Of a stretch of 51,513 bases of DNA, positions 40,850-49,195 are shown piece after piece. Below the pieces are notes generated by a model. That model did not search any database, was not told where the DNA came from, and was given only the letters and a program-made list of their open reading frames with translations. The DNA is from Singulisphaera sp. GP187 (GTDB lineage Bacteria > Planctomycetota > UBA1135 > UBA2386). A program made the translations under genes and the position numbers. The stretch is from assembly GCA_945871815.1 (NCBI GenBank), contig CAMBXM010000006.1, forward strand, positions 1-51,513. The letters are read 5' to 3'. Position 1 is the first letter of the stretch; each line of letters starts with the position of its first letter.

Positions 40850-42460
40850 ATGCGGATCGTCTGGGTGTTCGAGCGCACTGACCAGTTGTGGGGCGGTGTG
40901 AAGGTCGCGTTGACCGATGCCAACTGGCTGCAGGCAGCTGGGCACGACGTCACAGTCGTGAGCCGCACGGCACGACCGTCGTGGATGGAGATCCAATGCC
41001 GCTTCCTCCAGCTGGAGCCGCTGGATGCGCGGGCGCTGCCACCAGCGGACATCTACATCGGGACGTTCTGGACCACCCTGCCCGCGGCTGCCGCGGCCGC
41101 CGCGCTGCGTGGCACGATCAGTGTTCACTACTGCCAGGGCTATGAGGGCGACAACCCCGAGTTCCGCGCGCACCGCGAACGCATCGAACAGGTCTACCGA
41201 CTGCCCGGAGTCCGACACCTGACGATCGCACCGCACCTGACGGCTCTGCTGCGCGATCGCTTCGGCATTCGCGCCGTCGAAGTGCCGTACGTGATCGACC
41301 ATGACGTCCACTTCGCCGACACACCAAAGCCGCCGCGGGCGCGACTTCGCATCGGCCTCGTTGGACCCTATGAAGTGCCGTGGAAGGACATCCAGACCGG
41401 CCTCGACGCCTGCCGTCTCGCCGCTGCGGCGGGCCAGGACCTCGAGCTCGTGCGCGTAACCAACACCGCACCCAACCCATCCGAACTCGAGCTGCCATTC
41501 GCCGTCGAATGGCACCAGCAGGTCAAGCCAGCCGACATGGGCGCGATCTACCGCTCCATGGACGTGTTCCTCGGCACCTCGAGCGGCCCGGAAGAAGGCT
41601 TCTTCCTGCCAGCCGTCGAAGCGATGGCCTGTGGCGTGCCGTGCGTGCTCACCGACATTCCTTGTTTCCGTGCCCACGGCGACGGTCATTACGCGTTGTT
41701 CGTGCCAGCTCGTGACGCAGCGGCAATGGCAGAAGCTCTCGTCGTGGCGGCGCGCGTTGACGACGTACGCAGCGTTCTGCGACATGGCGGACTCGCCGCC
41801 GCCGCGCGCTACACCCAGTCGGCGCACGGAGAGGCCCTGCTCAAGGCACTGGAGAGCGTGGTGGCGCGATCACCCGTCATGGCGCCACCAGCCGCAGCTT
41901 CGCCCACACCTGCAGCACGACACAACGTCGTTTCCGGTCCGGGCCACAAGACCCAGGTGAACACGCACCAAGAGCCCGCCGCCGCAGGCACCGCGCCAGT
42001 CAATCGTCTGGTCAGAGACCTCACCGCCGCCGCGGAACACGCCGCAGGTCGCGATCAGCACTTCGAGGCCTCGCGCCTGTTCGCCGCTGCATTCGCACTC
42101 GCACCAGAAACTGGCGACCATGCAGCTCACGCCGCATGGTGCCGCCACCTCGCTGGCGACACTCTCGGTGCGCTGCGCATGATCGACCGCTTTGCCGAGG
42201 ATGGCCTCGACCACGCCCTCGTGCACGAGCATCGCGCCGAGCTGCAAAATGGCGTCGGCAACCCCGCTGCCGCGGCACAGTCCCTGCGAGCCGCGATCGC
42301 CGCCGGCGCCCGCAGCGCCTGTATCTACAATCGCCTCGGCGTGGCGCTTTACAGCGCCGGCGACTTCGCAGCTGCGCGCTCGAGCTTCGAACGCGCGCTG
42401 CTGCTCGAGCCAGGTCATCGCGACGCGGTGCAGAACATCGCGGATCTACCGGCCGCCTGA
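40850..42460 (+). CDS. Glycosyltransferase (GT4-like) with C-terminal TPR-like repeats
   Basis: A 536-residue protein. Residues 1-345 are a GT-B glycosyltransferase: the N-terminal GGVKVALTDANWLQAAGHDV, then a second domain opening with RIGLVGPYEVPWKDI and closing with FLGTSSGPEEGFFLPAVEAM and PCVLTDIPCF, where the paired Glu residues bind the nucleotide sugar. A Pro/Ala/Thr linker (about 345-385) leads into TPR-like helices (HFEASRLFAAAFALAPETGD, ALVHEHRAELQNGVGNPA, IYNRLGVALYSAGDFAAARS). The TPRs may bind a protein acceptor or partner. Eleven bases after its stop a second glycosyltransferase begins, so the two should work in one surface-glycan pathway. No lipid-linked-sugar flippase is visible nearby. 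Confidence 0.9.
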   Translation: MRIVWVFERTDQLWGGVKVALTDANWLQAAGHDVTVVSRTARPSWMEIQCRFLQLEPLDARALPPADIYIGTFWTTLPAAAAAAALRGTISVHYCQGYEGDNPEFRAHRERIEQVYRLPGVRHLTIAPHLTALLRDRFGIRAVEVPYVIDHDVHFADTPKPPRARLRIGLVGPYEVPWKDIQTGLDACRLAAAAGQDLELVRVTNTAPNPSELELPFAVEWHQQVKPADMGAIYRSMDVFLGTSSGPEEGFFLPAVEAMACGVPCVLTDIPCFRAHGDGHYALFVPARDAAAMAEALVVAARVDDVRSVLRHGGLAAAARYTQSAHGEALLKALESVVARSPVMAPPAAASPTPAARHNVVSGPGHKTQVNTHQEPAAAGTAPVNRLVRDLTAAAEHAAGRDQHFEASRLFAAAFALAPETGDHAAHAAWCRHLAGDTLGALRMIDRFAEDGLDHALVHEHRAELQNGVGNPAAAAQSLRAAIAAGARSACIYNRLGVALYSAGDFAAARSSFERALLLEPGHRDAVQNIADLPAA

Positions 42461-42471
42461 CCCGGGGAATC

Positions 42472-43899
42472 ATGCGCATCCTCTGCAACCTACCGCTCGA
42501 GTGCTTCGACGATCGCAAGAACCTCCGCGGTGTCGAGCTGTGCACGTTCGGGCCTACAGACCGCATGTTGGTCGATGGCGTGCACTTCCCGTTCGACGTC
42601 GCCTTCGATCCGTCGCGCGGAACGATCGACGAGTTGCTGGCAGCACTGCCCAACGGCTTCGAACCGGACCTCGTCATGCTGTGGTGGCCTGACCAGGAAC
42701 CACTTCCCGCGGGCCTCCAGCATTGTCCTGTGCCCGTGGTCGGTGTCGTCTCCGACTACAACCTCACACTACCGACGACGACGAGGCTGCACCCGTTCTT
42801 CGACGTCTTGCTGTGCGACCGTGCCGGCGTCGACCTGTTCGAAAAGCTCGGCTTCCCGGACGTCCGTTACTTCTGCCAATACACGTGGAAGCGTCCATTC
42901 CACCTGCGCCACCCTGAACTGCTGCGCCCGATCGATGTGGCGTTTGCTGGCAATCTGAATCCCGCAGTCCAACGCGACCGCGCGCCGTGGATCGCGCGCA
43001 TCTGCGGTCTAGAGTCCCACGGCGTTCGGACCGCTATTCACCAAGGTGTACAGGGAAGGGCCTACGGCGACCTGCTGGGCCGCGCTCGCATCGGCTTCAA
43101 CCTGGCAATCCGCGGCGAGATGAACCTGCGCGCGTTCGAGGTGCCGGCAGCTGGCGCGCTCTTGCTGATGGAGGACTCCAATCTCGAGGTTCGCGAGTTC
43201 TTCGAACCCGACGAAGAATGCGTGCTCTACGGCGACGACGACTTTGAGGCAATCGTGCTGGCGCTGCTGCGCGACGAACCGCGACGCCGCCGCATCGCCG
43301 CCGCGGGCCATCGCCGAGTGCAGAGCCACTCGCTCGGCAACCGCATGCCGTCGCTCCTGGAGTTGCTGGCAAAGCCGGGACCGGGACGCACTCGAGGCGA
43401 CGAAGTCACAGCTCTCATCGGCCGCGCCGAAGCGATCCTCACCACCTGGGCGGCGCCCGAGGCGTGCGCGGCAGCCGCGATGGCCGCCGTTCGCCGCGCG
43501 CCAAACGACGCCCGCGCGCTCAACGTGCTCGCGGTCGCCACCTTGCGCTGGCGCCAACACGCCGGCGGGCAAGACGCCCTTGCTCTGCTGCAACGCGCAA
43601 GCGCCGCCGACCCGACGTTTCTGCCGCCGGTCTGGAACCTCGCCCAACTCCTTCAGGGGTCCGACCGCGCCGACCTCCATCTCGCCGCCGCCGACGAGGC
43701 CCTGCGCCGGGCGCACAGCGCCCAGAATCAGGAAGCACTGACCGGCCCGATGCTGCCCTTCGGGTTCTCGGTTGCGGCGGTCGATTGGTCGCGTGGCCTG
43801 CAGCACGCCGTTCGTCTGCAGCAGCCGCGACTCGCGGCAAATGCGCTTCGCCTCGAACGCCTCCCGCTCCGCCCACCCGTCGCGGCGACGTCGCGGTAG
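42472..43899 (+). CDS. CgeB-like glycosyltransferase family protein with TPR-like tail
   Basis: A 475-residue protein. It starts at 42472 after a GGGGAA run. The first 150 residues form a Rossmann-like domain (DLVMLWWPDQEPLPAG, VVGVVSDYNLTLP, FDVLLCDRAGVDLFEKLGF). The second domain has IDVAFAGNLNPAVQRDRA and YGDLLGRARIGFNLAIRG, then MNLRAFEVPAAGALLLMED, the pattern of CgeB/DUF3880-type glycosyltransferases. From about 310 it is helical with Ala-rich TPR-like repeats (RRAPNDARALNVLAVATLRW). The C-terminus is Arg-rich. Sugar and acceptor unknown. It probably shares an operon with the glycosyltransferase before it. Confidence 0.85.
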   Translation: MRILCNLPLECFDDRKNLRGVELCTFGPTDRMLVDGVHFPFDVAFDPSRGTIDELLAALPNGFEPDLVMLWWPDQEPLPAGLQHCPVPVVGVVSDYNLTLPTTTRLHPFFDVLLCDRAGVDLFEKLGFPDVRYFCQYTWKRPFHLRHPELLRPIDVAFAGNLNPAVQRDRAPWIARICGLESHGVRTAIHQGVQGRAYGDLLGRARIGFNLAIRGEMNLRAFEVPAAGALLLMEDSNLEVREFFEPDEECVLYGDDDFEAIVLALLRDEPRRRRIAAAGHRRVQSHSLGNRMPSLLELLAKPGPGRTRGDEVTALIGRAEAILTTWAAPEACAAAAMAAVRRAPNDARALNVLAVATLRWRQHAGGQDALALLQRASAADPTFLPPVWNLAQLLQGSDRADLHLAAADEALRRAHSAQNQEALTGPMLPFGFSVAAVDWSRGLQHAVRLQQPRLAANALRLERLPLRPPVAATSR

Positions 43900-43993
43900 C
43901 GGGACCCCGACTGGCCGACTGCGGCAAGGAAAGTCAGCCCCGGCTTGCACGCAATCGCCTCCTCGTCACACTGGCTGGCCACCCATTCGGGAT

Positions 43994-46396
43994 ATGTCCA
44001 TGCCTACGCACAAGTGGTCCTTCTATCGAGCTGGCGGCGTCGACCAAGTTCGACTCGACACCGGCGCCGACGTTCTTCACCTTGACGAACTCGATCTGAA
44101 GCTCTGGGTTGCCCTCAGCTGTCCGGTCAAGGGCCTCGAGATCGAGGAACGCACTCTACAACTGCTCGATTCCGACAACGACGCCCACGTGCGCCCGCCG
44201 GAGATCCTCGCCGCTGTGAAGTGGCTGCGCGACGTGCTGAAGAACGGCGACGCGCTGGCCAAGGGCGAGGACGGCGTGGAGCTTGCGAACCTGCGCACCG
44301 ACACCGTCGAGGGCAAGACGTTGCTCGCGTCGGCCCAGCACATCCTGAAGAGCCTGGGCAAGCCGCTGACGGTCATCACGGTCGGCGACACCGCCAAGAC
44401 GGCCGACGTCTTCGCCATGGCGAAGCGGAACGGCGACGGCATCGTCCCGCCGGAGACGGTCGAGGACGCGACCGCACGCGCCGTTGCCACCGACATCGTC
44501 GCTGCGTTCGCAGGCAAGGTCGATCGATCCGGCAAGCCTGGCTTCGACCAATCGACCCTTGACGCGTTCTACGGCGCATGCGCCGAGTTCGACGGCTGGC
44601 ACAAGATCGCCGAAGCGGACCCGAAGGCAGTGATGCCATTCGGCGACGCGACGCACGTGGCCTACGAGGCCTTCGCCGCGGTGCGCGCGAAGATCGACGA
44701 TTACTTTGGCCGTTGCCGCCTCGCTGCCTTCGATCCGCGCGCGTTAGCCGCCGTCAATCGCGAGCAAGAAACCTACATGGCAGCAGCCGCCAAGGACTTG
44801 TCCATCACCGCGAGTGAAGTGGCGCATTTCCCGGTAGCGATCGTCGACGCCGAGAAGCCGCTGCCGTTGGTCAAGGGAGTCAATCCAGCCTGGGCCGCCC
44901 AGATCGCGACTTTCCGCGGAATCTGCTGCAAGGACCGCAACGAGCTGTTGGAAGCCGAGTGGACCACGCTGTGCGCGAGACTCGACGCCCACGCCGCCTG
45001 GTACGCCAAGAAGGGCGGAGCTGCGGTCGAGCCACTGGGCCTGCCACGCGTCCGCGAGATCTTGAAAGGCGCGAGCAAACCGAATCTGCAACAGGCCATC
45101 GCCGACGACCTCGCGGTCGTCGGCGAGGTCGAAGCGATGGCCCGCGTCGAGAAGCTCACACGCCTGCATCGCGACTTCGCATTGCTGCTGCACAACTACG
45201 TCAGCTTCTCAGACTTCTATTCGCGCAAGGGCGCCATCTTCCAAGCCGGCACGCTCTACCTCGACGGCCGAGCGCTCGACCTGTGCTTCCATGTCAACGA
45301 CGCGGCCAAGCACGGGTCGTTGGCGGCCATGGCGAAGACCTACCTCGCTTACGTCGATTGCACACGGCCCGGCATCCCCAAGATGCAGGTCGCCTGCGCC
45401 TTCACCGCGGGTGACAGCGACAACTTGTTCGTCGGCCGCAACGGCATCTTCTACGACCGCAAAGGTCGCGATTGGAACGCGACGATCGTCAAGCTCGTCG
45501 ACAACCCGATCAGCATCGGTCAGGCGTTCTGGTCCCCGTACAAGAAGCTGCTCCGCTGGATCGAAGACACCGTCGCAAAGCGCGCCGCCGAAGCCGACAC
45601 GGCCTCGACGGCCAAGTTGCAGGAGGCGGCCGCGCAGACCGGCGAAGCGGCAGCATCCGGCAAGCCGCAGGCCGCACCGGCGGCCAAGAAGATGGACATC
45701 GGCGTGCTGGCCGCGATCAGCGTCGCCATCAGCAGCTTCACTGTGATCCTGGGCACGGTGCTCGAGAAGTTCTTCGGGCTCGGCTATCTGATGCCGCTCG
45801 GCCTCTTGGGCCTACTGCTGCTGATCTCGGGCCCGGCGATGCTGATCGCCTGGATGAAACTGCGGCAGCGCAATCTCGGTCCGATCCTCGATGCGAACGG
45901 TTGGGCGGTGAACACCCTGACCAAGGTCAACATCCCCTTGGGCACGTCGTTGACGGAGTTGCCGAAACTGCCCGCGGGCGCCTCGCGCTCCTTGGTCGAC
46001 CCCTACGCCGAGAAGCCAAGCCCTTGGCCCAAGGTCCTGCTCTGGCTCGTCGTGGTGGCGGTCACCCTGTGGGGCCTCTACCGCACGAACCTGCTGCACA
46101 AGTGGCTTCCGGACTACGTGCCTGCTCACCACAAGGAAGTATCGCTGCTCGCCGACAAGTCGTCTGGCTTCGCTGGCCAAGTGATCGTCCTGACGGTCCG
46201 CTCGACCGACGACGAACTCGAGGTCTACGACGCCGTCGAAGGCGGCAAGCTGATCGCCAAGGCCAAAGTCAACGGCGGCATCGCAACGCTGACGATCCCA
46301 GACGGGATGAAGGCAGGCGTTCTGGTCGTGCGCGACAGCGCCAGTCCAAGCGAAGTGACGATCACGGTTACGGACAAGCCAGCGGACCCCAAGTAG
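43994..46396 (+). CDS. Large EF-hand membrane protein of unknown function
   Basis: An 800-residue protein. Near the N-terminus, residues 59-70 (DSDNDAHVRPPE) fit a calcium-binding EF-hand loop with Asp at positions 1, 3 and 5 and Glu at 12. A second, weaker loop lies in KRNGDGIVPPETVED. The middle 500 residues are soluble alpha/beta. An Ala-rich helical linker (560-595) leads into two or three membrane helices (IGVLAAISVAISSFTVILG, LMPLGLLGLLLLISGPAML, LLWLVVVAVTLWGLY), and a C-terminal beta domain of about 85 residues probably lies across the membrane. The motif order resembles a conserved family in which 'LDxDxDGRI' is followed by 'xEIxAAVKWL'. Its function is not known to me. The first of two close ATGs (43994, 44000) is taken as start. 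A terminator follows. Confidence 0.78.
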   Translation: MSMPTHKWSFYRAGGVDQVRLDTGADVLHLDELDLKLWVALSCPVKGLEIEERTLQLLDSDNDAHVRPPEILAAVKWLRDVLKNGDALAKGEDGVELANLRTDTVEGKTLLASAQHILKSLGKPLTVITVGDTAKTADVFAMAKRNGDGIVPPETVEDATARAVATDIVAAFAGKVDRSGKPGFDQSTLDAFYGACAEFDGWHKIAEADPKAVMPFGDATHVAYEAFAAVRAKIDDYFGRCRLAAFDPRALAAVNREQETYMAAAAKDLSITASEVAHFPVAIVDAEKPLPLVKGVNPAWAAQIATFRGICCKDRNELLEAEWTTLCARLDAHAAWYAKKGGAAVEPLGLPRVREILKGASKPNLQQAIADDLAVVGEVEAMARVEKLTRLHRDFALLLHNYVSFSDFYSRKGAIFQAGTLYLDGRALDLCFHVNDAAKHGSLAAMAKTYLAYVDCTRPGIPKMQVACAFTAGDSDNLFVGRNGIFYDRKGRDWNATIVKLVDNPISIGQAFWSPYKKLLRWIEDTVAKRAAEADTASTAKLQEAAAQTGEAAASGKPQAAPAAKKMDIGVLAAISVAISSFTVILGTVLEKFFGLGYLMPLGLLGLLLLISGPAMLIAWMKLRQRNLGPILDANGWAVNTLTKVNIPLGTSLTELPKLPAGASRSLVDPYAEKPSPWPKVLLWLVVVAVTLWGLYRTNLLHKWLPDYVPAHHKEVSLLADKSSGFAGQVIVLTVRSTDDELEVYDAVEGGKLIAKAKVNGGIATLTIPDGMKAGVLVVRDSASPSEVTITVTDKPADPK

Positions 46397-46434
46397 CACA
46401 CGCTGGGCCCCCGGATGCGGGGGCCCTTGCTACT
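46392..46434. terminator. Two-tier hairpin terminator between convergent genes
   Basis: Inner perfect 9-bp stem GGGCCCCCG/CGGGGGCCC (46405-46413 with 46418-46426) around a GATG loop. An outer 7-bp stem AGTAGCA/TGCTACT (46392-46398 with 46428-46434) embraces it and includes the stop codon of the EF-hand gene. It can serve the gene ending at 46396 (+) and msrB (-). Confidence 0.85.
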
Positions 46435-46459
46435 GAGACGGCGACTGCGGTGCCGAACG

Positions 46460-47032
46460 CTACTTCTTCGGCAGAACGATCTTCGTCGGCAGCGGTTTGC
46501 CTTCAGGCACGAACCGCATCGAGATCGAGTTGACGCAGTGGCGGGTGTCCTTTGCCGTCATGCGCTCGCCGAAGAACACGTGTCCTAGATGCCCATCGCA
46601 GTTGGCGCACACGATCTCCGTGCGCATGCCGTCCGCGTCGGTGTGCCGAGTCACGGCGCCCGCGATCTCGTCGTCAAAGCTCGGCCAGCCACAGCCGCTG
46701 TGGAACTTCGACTTCGACTCGTAGAGCGGCGCGTTGCACTGGCGACACACGTAGGTGCCCGAGCTTTCGTTGTCGGTGTACTCACCGGTGAACCCTCGCT
46801 CCGTGCCCTTCTGGAGCAGCACGCGCGCTTCCTGCGCGGTGAGTGCGTTGTAGCCCTTTGGCATTTCGGGACTCGGAATGTGTTCGGCCATGGTGGGTGC
46901 AGCAGAGTTGGTGATCTGGCTCGGGTCAGCGGTTCCGGACGACTGCGCCGAGCGCGTATCCGATTCGCTCGCGTTGCATCCAGCGAACAGCAGAACGGAT
47001 AGGGACAGGATAGTCGCGAAAGCGTGGTTCAT
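46460..47032 (-). CDS. msrB: Peptide-methionine (R)-S-oxide reductase, lipoprotein form
   Basis: A 190-residue MsrB that reduces methionine-R-sulfoxide in proteins. Catalytic Cys166 is in TRHCVNSISMRF, and the likely resolving Cys114 is in FHSGCGWPSF. The structural zinc is held by two CxxC pairs, Cys96/99 in CRQC and Cys142/145 in CANC. Unlike cytosolic MsrB, the protein begins with a lipoprotein signal (ILSLSVLLFAGC, lipid Cys19) and a 30-residue Ser/Thr linker, so it repairs envelope proteins. It is the last of three minus-strand genes (dihydrouridine synthase, cupin, msrB), 89 bp after the cupin start. Reducing power in the periplasm would have to come from a DsbD-like carrier not seen here. 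Confidence 0.95.
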   Translation of the reverse strand: MNHAFATILSLSVLLFAGCNASESDTRSAQSSGTADPSQITNSAAPTMAEHIPSPEMPKGYNALTAQEARVLLQKGTERGFTGEYTDNESSGTYVCRQCNAPLYESKSKFHSGCGWPSFDDEIAGAVTRHTDADGMRTEIVCANCDGHLGHVFFGERMTAKDTRHCVNSISMRFVPEGKPLPTKIVLPKK

Positions 47033-47121
47033 GGGTCTTGGTTCATCGCGACAGGTTCCGCCGCGCAGAGCCGCATTCTACGTGGCACCTCGCGCGAAGT
47101 GCCGCGCCCTTCGTCGCCTTG

Positions 47122-47445
47122 CTACCCGCCGAGCAACGCGATGCCTTCGTGCGCCACCGCGAACAAGATGCACTCCTCGCCATCCTCCAGTGCTACTGGC
47201 GCATGCGTCGTGCCGTCCTCGTAGCGGACGAACTGACCTTGGCGGTGTTCGCCCATCGCATCGCGGTAGCCGCCCTGGATCACCAGCACTTCTTCTGGCC
47301 CCTTGTGCCGATGCGCTGGATAGCCACAACCTGGCTGCATGCCGATGAGCGCCACGACACGGCCGGTCGCCTTGTCGCTGCTATAAAAGTGCACGCGAAC
47401 GCCTTCGTACCGTGTCGCCCGCCAGGGGATCGCCGAGACATCCAT
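47122..47445 (-). CDS. Cupin (ChrR-like) protein
   Basis: A 107-residue single-domain cupin. The two cupin motifs are visible: GCGYPAHRHKGPEEVLVIQGG, with His-x-His and Glu as metal ligands, and a second half with GQFVRYEDGTTHAPVALEDG, in which the last His would be a ligand. The layout suits ChrR-like cupins that act as small metal-binding sensors or enzymes. No sigma factor lies beside it, so a ChrR anti-sigma role is not supported. It starts 24 bp after the dihydrouridine synthase stop, so the two probably share an mRNA. Confidence 0.83.
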   Translation of the reverse strand: MDVSAIPWRATRYEGVRVHFYSSDKATGRVVALIGMQPGCGYPAHRHKGPEEVLVIQGGYRDAMGEHRQGQFVRYEDGTTHAPVALEDGEECILFAVAHEGIALLGG

Positions 47446-47469
47446 CGCCCTAGGCCAACCTGAGCCCGC

Positions 47470-48579
47470 TCAGCCGTGCGCGACCGCGACTTCGCCAGCT
47501 TCGCCGGATTGCGGTGGATCGGTCTCGAAGATCTGCATGCAACTCGCGATCGCGTCTTCGTCGCTGGCCGACGCCCAGAACGAGGCCGCGAGTTTGGCGT
47601 GCACCGTCTCACGCGGGTCGCGCAAGACCGCCTCGAGCGGCGACACCTCGCCGAGATCCGGCATGCGCGTCTGCATCAACGGGTGCTGCTTGCTCTGGTC
47701 GCGATACTGGGCAGCCGGCAACGGGCGGTAGCGGCAGAAGAATCCGAAGTGCCACGGCAAGAAGAACATCGCGCGTTTGCGGCCCTTCTCGTCATCGCGG
47801 AAGTGCTCCTTCATGTAGTGGAGGAACTGGCGATAGATCGTGACCCGCTGCTCGGCGGTCGGCTCGAACTCCTTCTGCTCTTTGATCTCTCGGAACAGCC
47901 AGGGCTTCATCAAGGCACCGCGACCGACCATGATCGATGCGCAGCCCGAACGAGCCTGCATGTCGGCGGCCTCGTACCAAGTCAGAATGTCGCCGTTGCC
48001 GATCACCGGGATCGTTCGCTCGCTGACAATCGTCGCGATCGCGTCCCAGTCGGCGGCGCGCGTGTAGCGCTGCTCGCGCGTGCGGCCATGAACGGTCAAG
48101 GCCGCTGCACCAGAGTCCTCGACGATCTTCGCGATCTCACTCGCGTTCTTGTCGCTCTCGCTCCAACCAAGGCGAATCTTGACCGTCACCGGGACCGGCA
48201 AGCCCTTGACCATCGCCTGAACGAGGCGGCCGAGATGCGCTGGGCGCTGCAGCAAGGTGGCTCCCATCCCGCGTCGCACGACGTCGTGGATCGGGCAGCC
48301 GCAGTTGAGGTCGACGAACGCAGCCCCGCGCTCGACCGCGGCGAGACCGGCGGCCACTGCCGGCTCGGCCTTGCTCGCCGCGATCTGGACGCCGAAACAA
48401 GCCTCGTCCGCGTGCTTCCGCAGCAAGGCAAGTTCAGTCGGCTTGTTGCGCAAGACTTGCCCCGCGTAGGCCATCTCTGACGTGGTCGTCGCGCAGTCGT
48501 AGGCGACGCAGAGTCGCCGGAAGGGCAAGTTGCCACCCTTGGTAAGGGGGGCGAGGATGACGCGACCACGGAAGTCCAT
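47470..48579 (-). CDS. tRNA-dihydrouridine synthase, Dus3-like
   Basis: A 369-residue FMN enzyme that reduces uridine to dihydrouridine in tRNA. It has the catalytic Cys95 in DLNCGCPIHDVV, Lys134 in VTVKIRLGWS, His164 in LTVHGRTREQRYT and the FMN phosphate site PVIGNGDILT. The sequence reads like eukaryotic Dus3 rather than bacterial DusA/B/C: APLTKGGNLPFRRLC, TSEMAYAG, GRGALMKPWLFREIKEQ and REQRYTRAADWDAI each have a near copy in Dus3 as I recall it. Eukaryotic Dus3 adds D at position 47 of tRNA. The zinc-finger N-terminus of Dus3 is absent. The ATG at 48579 begins the conserved part. It heads the dus-cupin-msrB unit and faces the 48704 gene across 124 bp. Confidence 0.86.
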   Translation of the reverse strand: MDFRGRVILAPLTKGGNLPFRRLCVAYDCATTTSEMAYAGQVLRNKPTELALLRKHADEACFGVQIAASKAEPAVAAGLAAVERGAAFVDLNCGCPIHDVVRRGMGATLLQRPAHLGRLVQAMVKGLPVPVTVKIRLGWSESDKNASEIAKIVEDSGAAALTVHGRTREQRYTRAADWDAIATIVSERTIPVIGNGDILTWYEAADMQARSGCASIMVGRGALMKPWLFREIKEQKEFEPTAEQRVTIYRQFLHYMKEHFRDDEKGRKRAMFFLPWHFGFFCRYRPLPAAQYRDQSKQHPLMQTRMPDLGEVSPLEAVLRDPRETVHAKLAASFWASASDEDAIASCMQIFETDPPQSGEAGEVAVAHG

Positions 48580-48703
48580 GCGCAAGGCATACGACCTGGA
48601 CGCCGCAGTTGCACCGACCGAGTCGAGTGCGACCCAGCGCATGAGCCTGCAAACACCATCGGCCTGCGACCGGGAGGGGCACTGACGAACAGCAGTCGCC
48701 GCT

Positions 48704-49195
48704 ATGCTGGCCGACATGGTCGTCTCGTCTCCCCGTTACGCCACGGCACTCCTGTGCCTTTGCACCCTCGCCCTCCTCGCCGCCGTCCAACCCGTCGCCG
48801 CACCAGCCGGCCCCGGCAAGGAACAAGGCCACCTGGTCCTGGTCGTCGAAGGCGATGTCACGTCGCTGCGCATCGTGCGCGCCGTCGCCAAAGCCGACGA
48901 CTGGGGCGGTACGCAGAAAGGCCTGCAGTCCGAGTTCGCCTTGCGCGCACTCGACGCCGACGGCAAGGACCTAATCAGCGTTCCGATGGACTTGTCGCGG
49001 TTCGACACCGACCCGGCCCACATCGGCAAGCAAGACCAAGTGAACGGCTGCGAGGTCCGAAGTGCACGCGTCGGCCTGTTGCTCAACATTCCGCGCGTCG
49101 ACGGCGTCGCCAGCTACCAGTTCGTGCGCGGCAAGACCGCCATCGGCGAAGCGACTGCAGACGCCGTGGCACAACTCCTATCGGAGAGCCGCTGA
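48704..49195 (+). CDS. Small secreted protein of unknown function, coupled to the M64-type peptidase
   Basis: A 163-residue protein with a signal (YATALLCLCTLALLAAVQP). The mature domain reads HLVLVVEGDVTSLRIVRAVA, then GLQSEFALRALDADGKDL, SVPMDLSRFD and ARVGLLLNIPRVDGVASYQF, mostly beta. No family recognised. An in-frame ATG at 48716 is an alternative start. Its stop overlaps the peptidase ATG as TGATG. M64 peptidases often carry an N-terminal beta domain before the catalytic part; this small protein might be a separate version of such a domain, an inhibitor, or a partner. That is inference from position. Confidence 0.72.
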   Translation: MLADMVVSSPRYATALLCLCTLALLAAVQPVAAPAGPGKEQGHLVLVVEGDVTSLRIVRAVAKADDWGGTQKGLQSEFALRALDADGKDLISVPMDLSRFDTDPAHIGKQDQVNGCEVRSARVGLLLNIPRVDGVASYQFVRGKTAIGEATADAVAQLLSESR

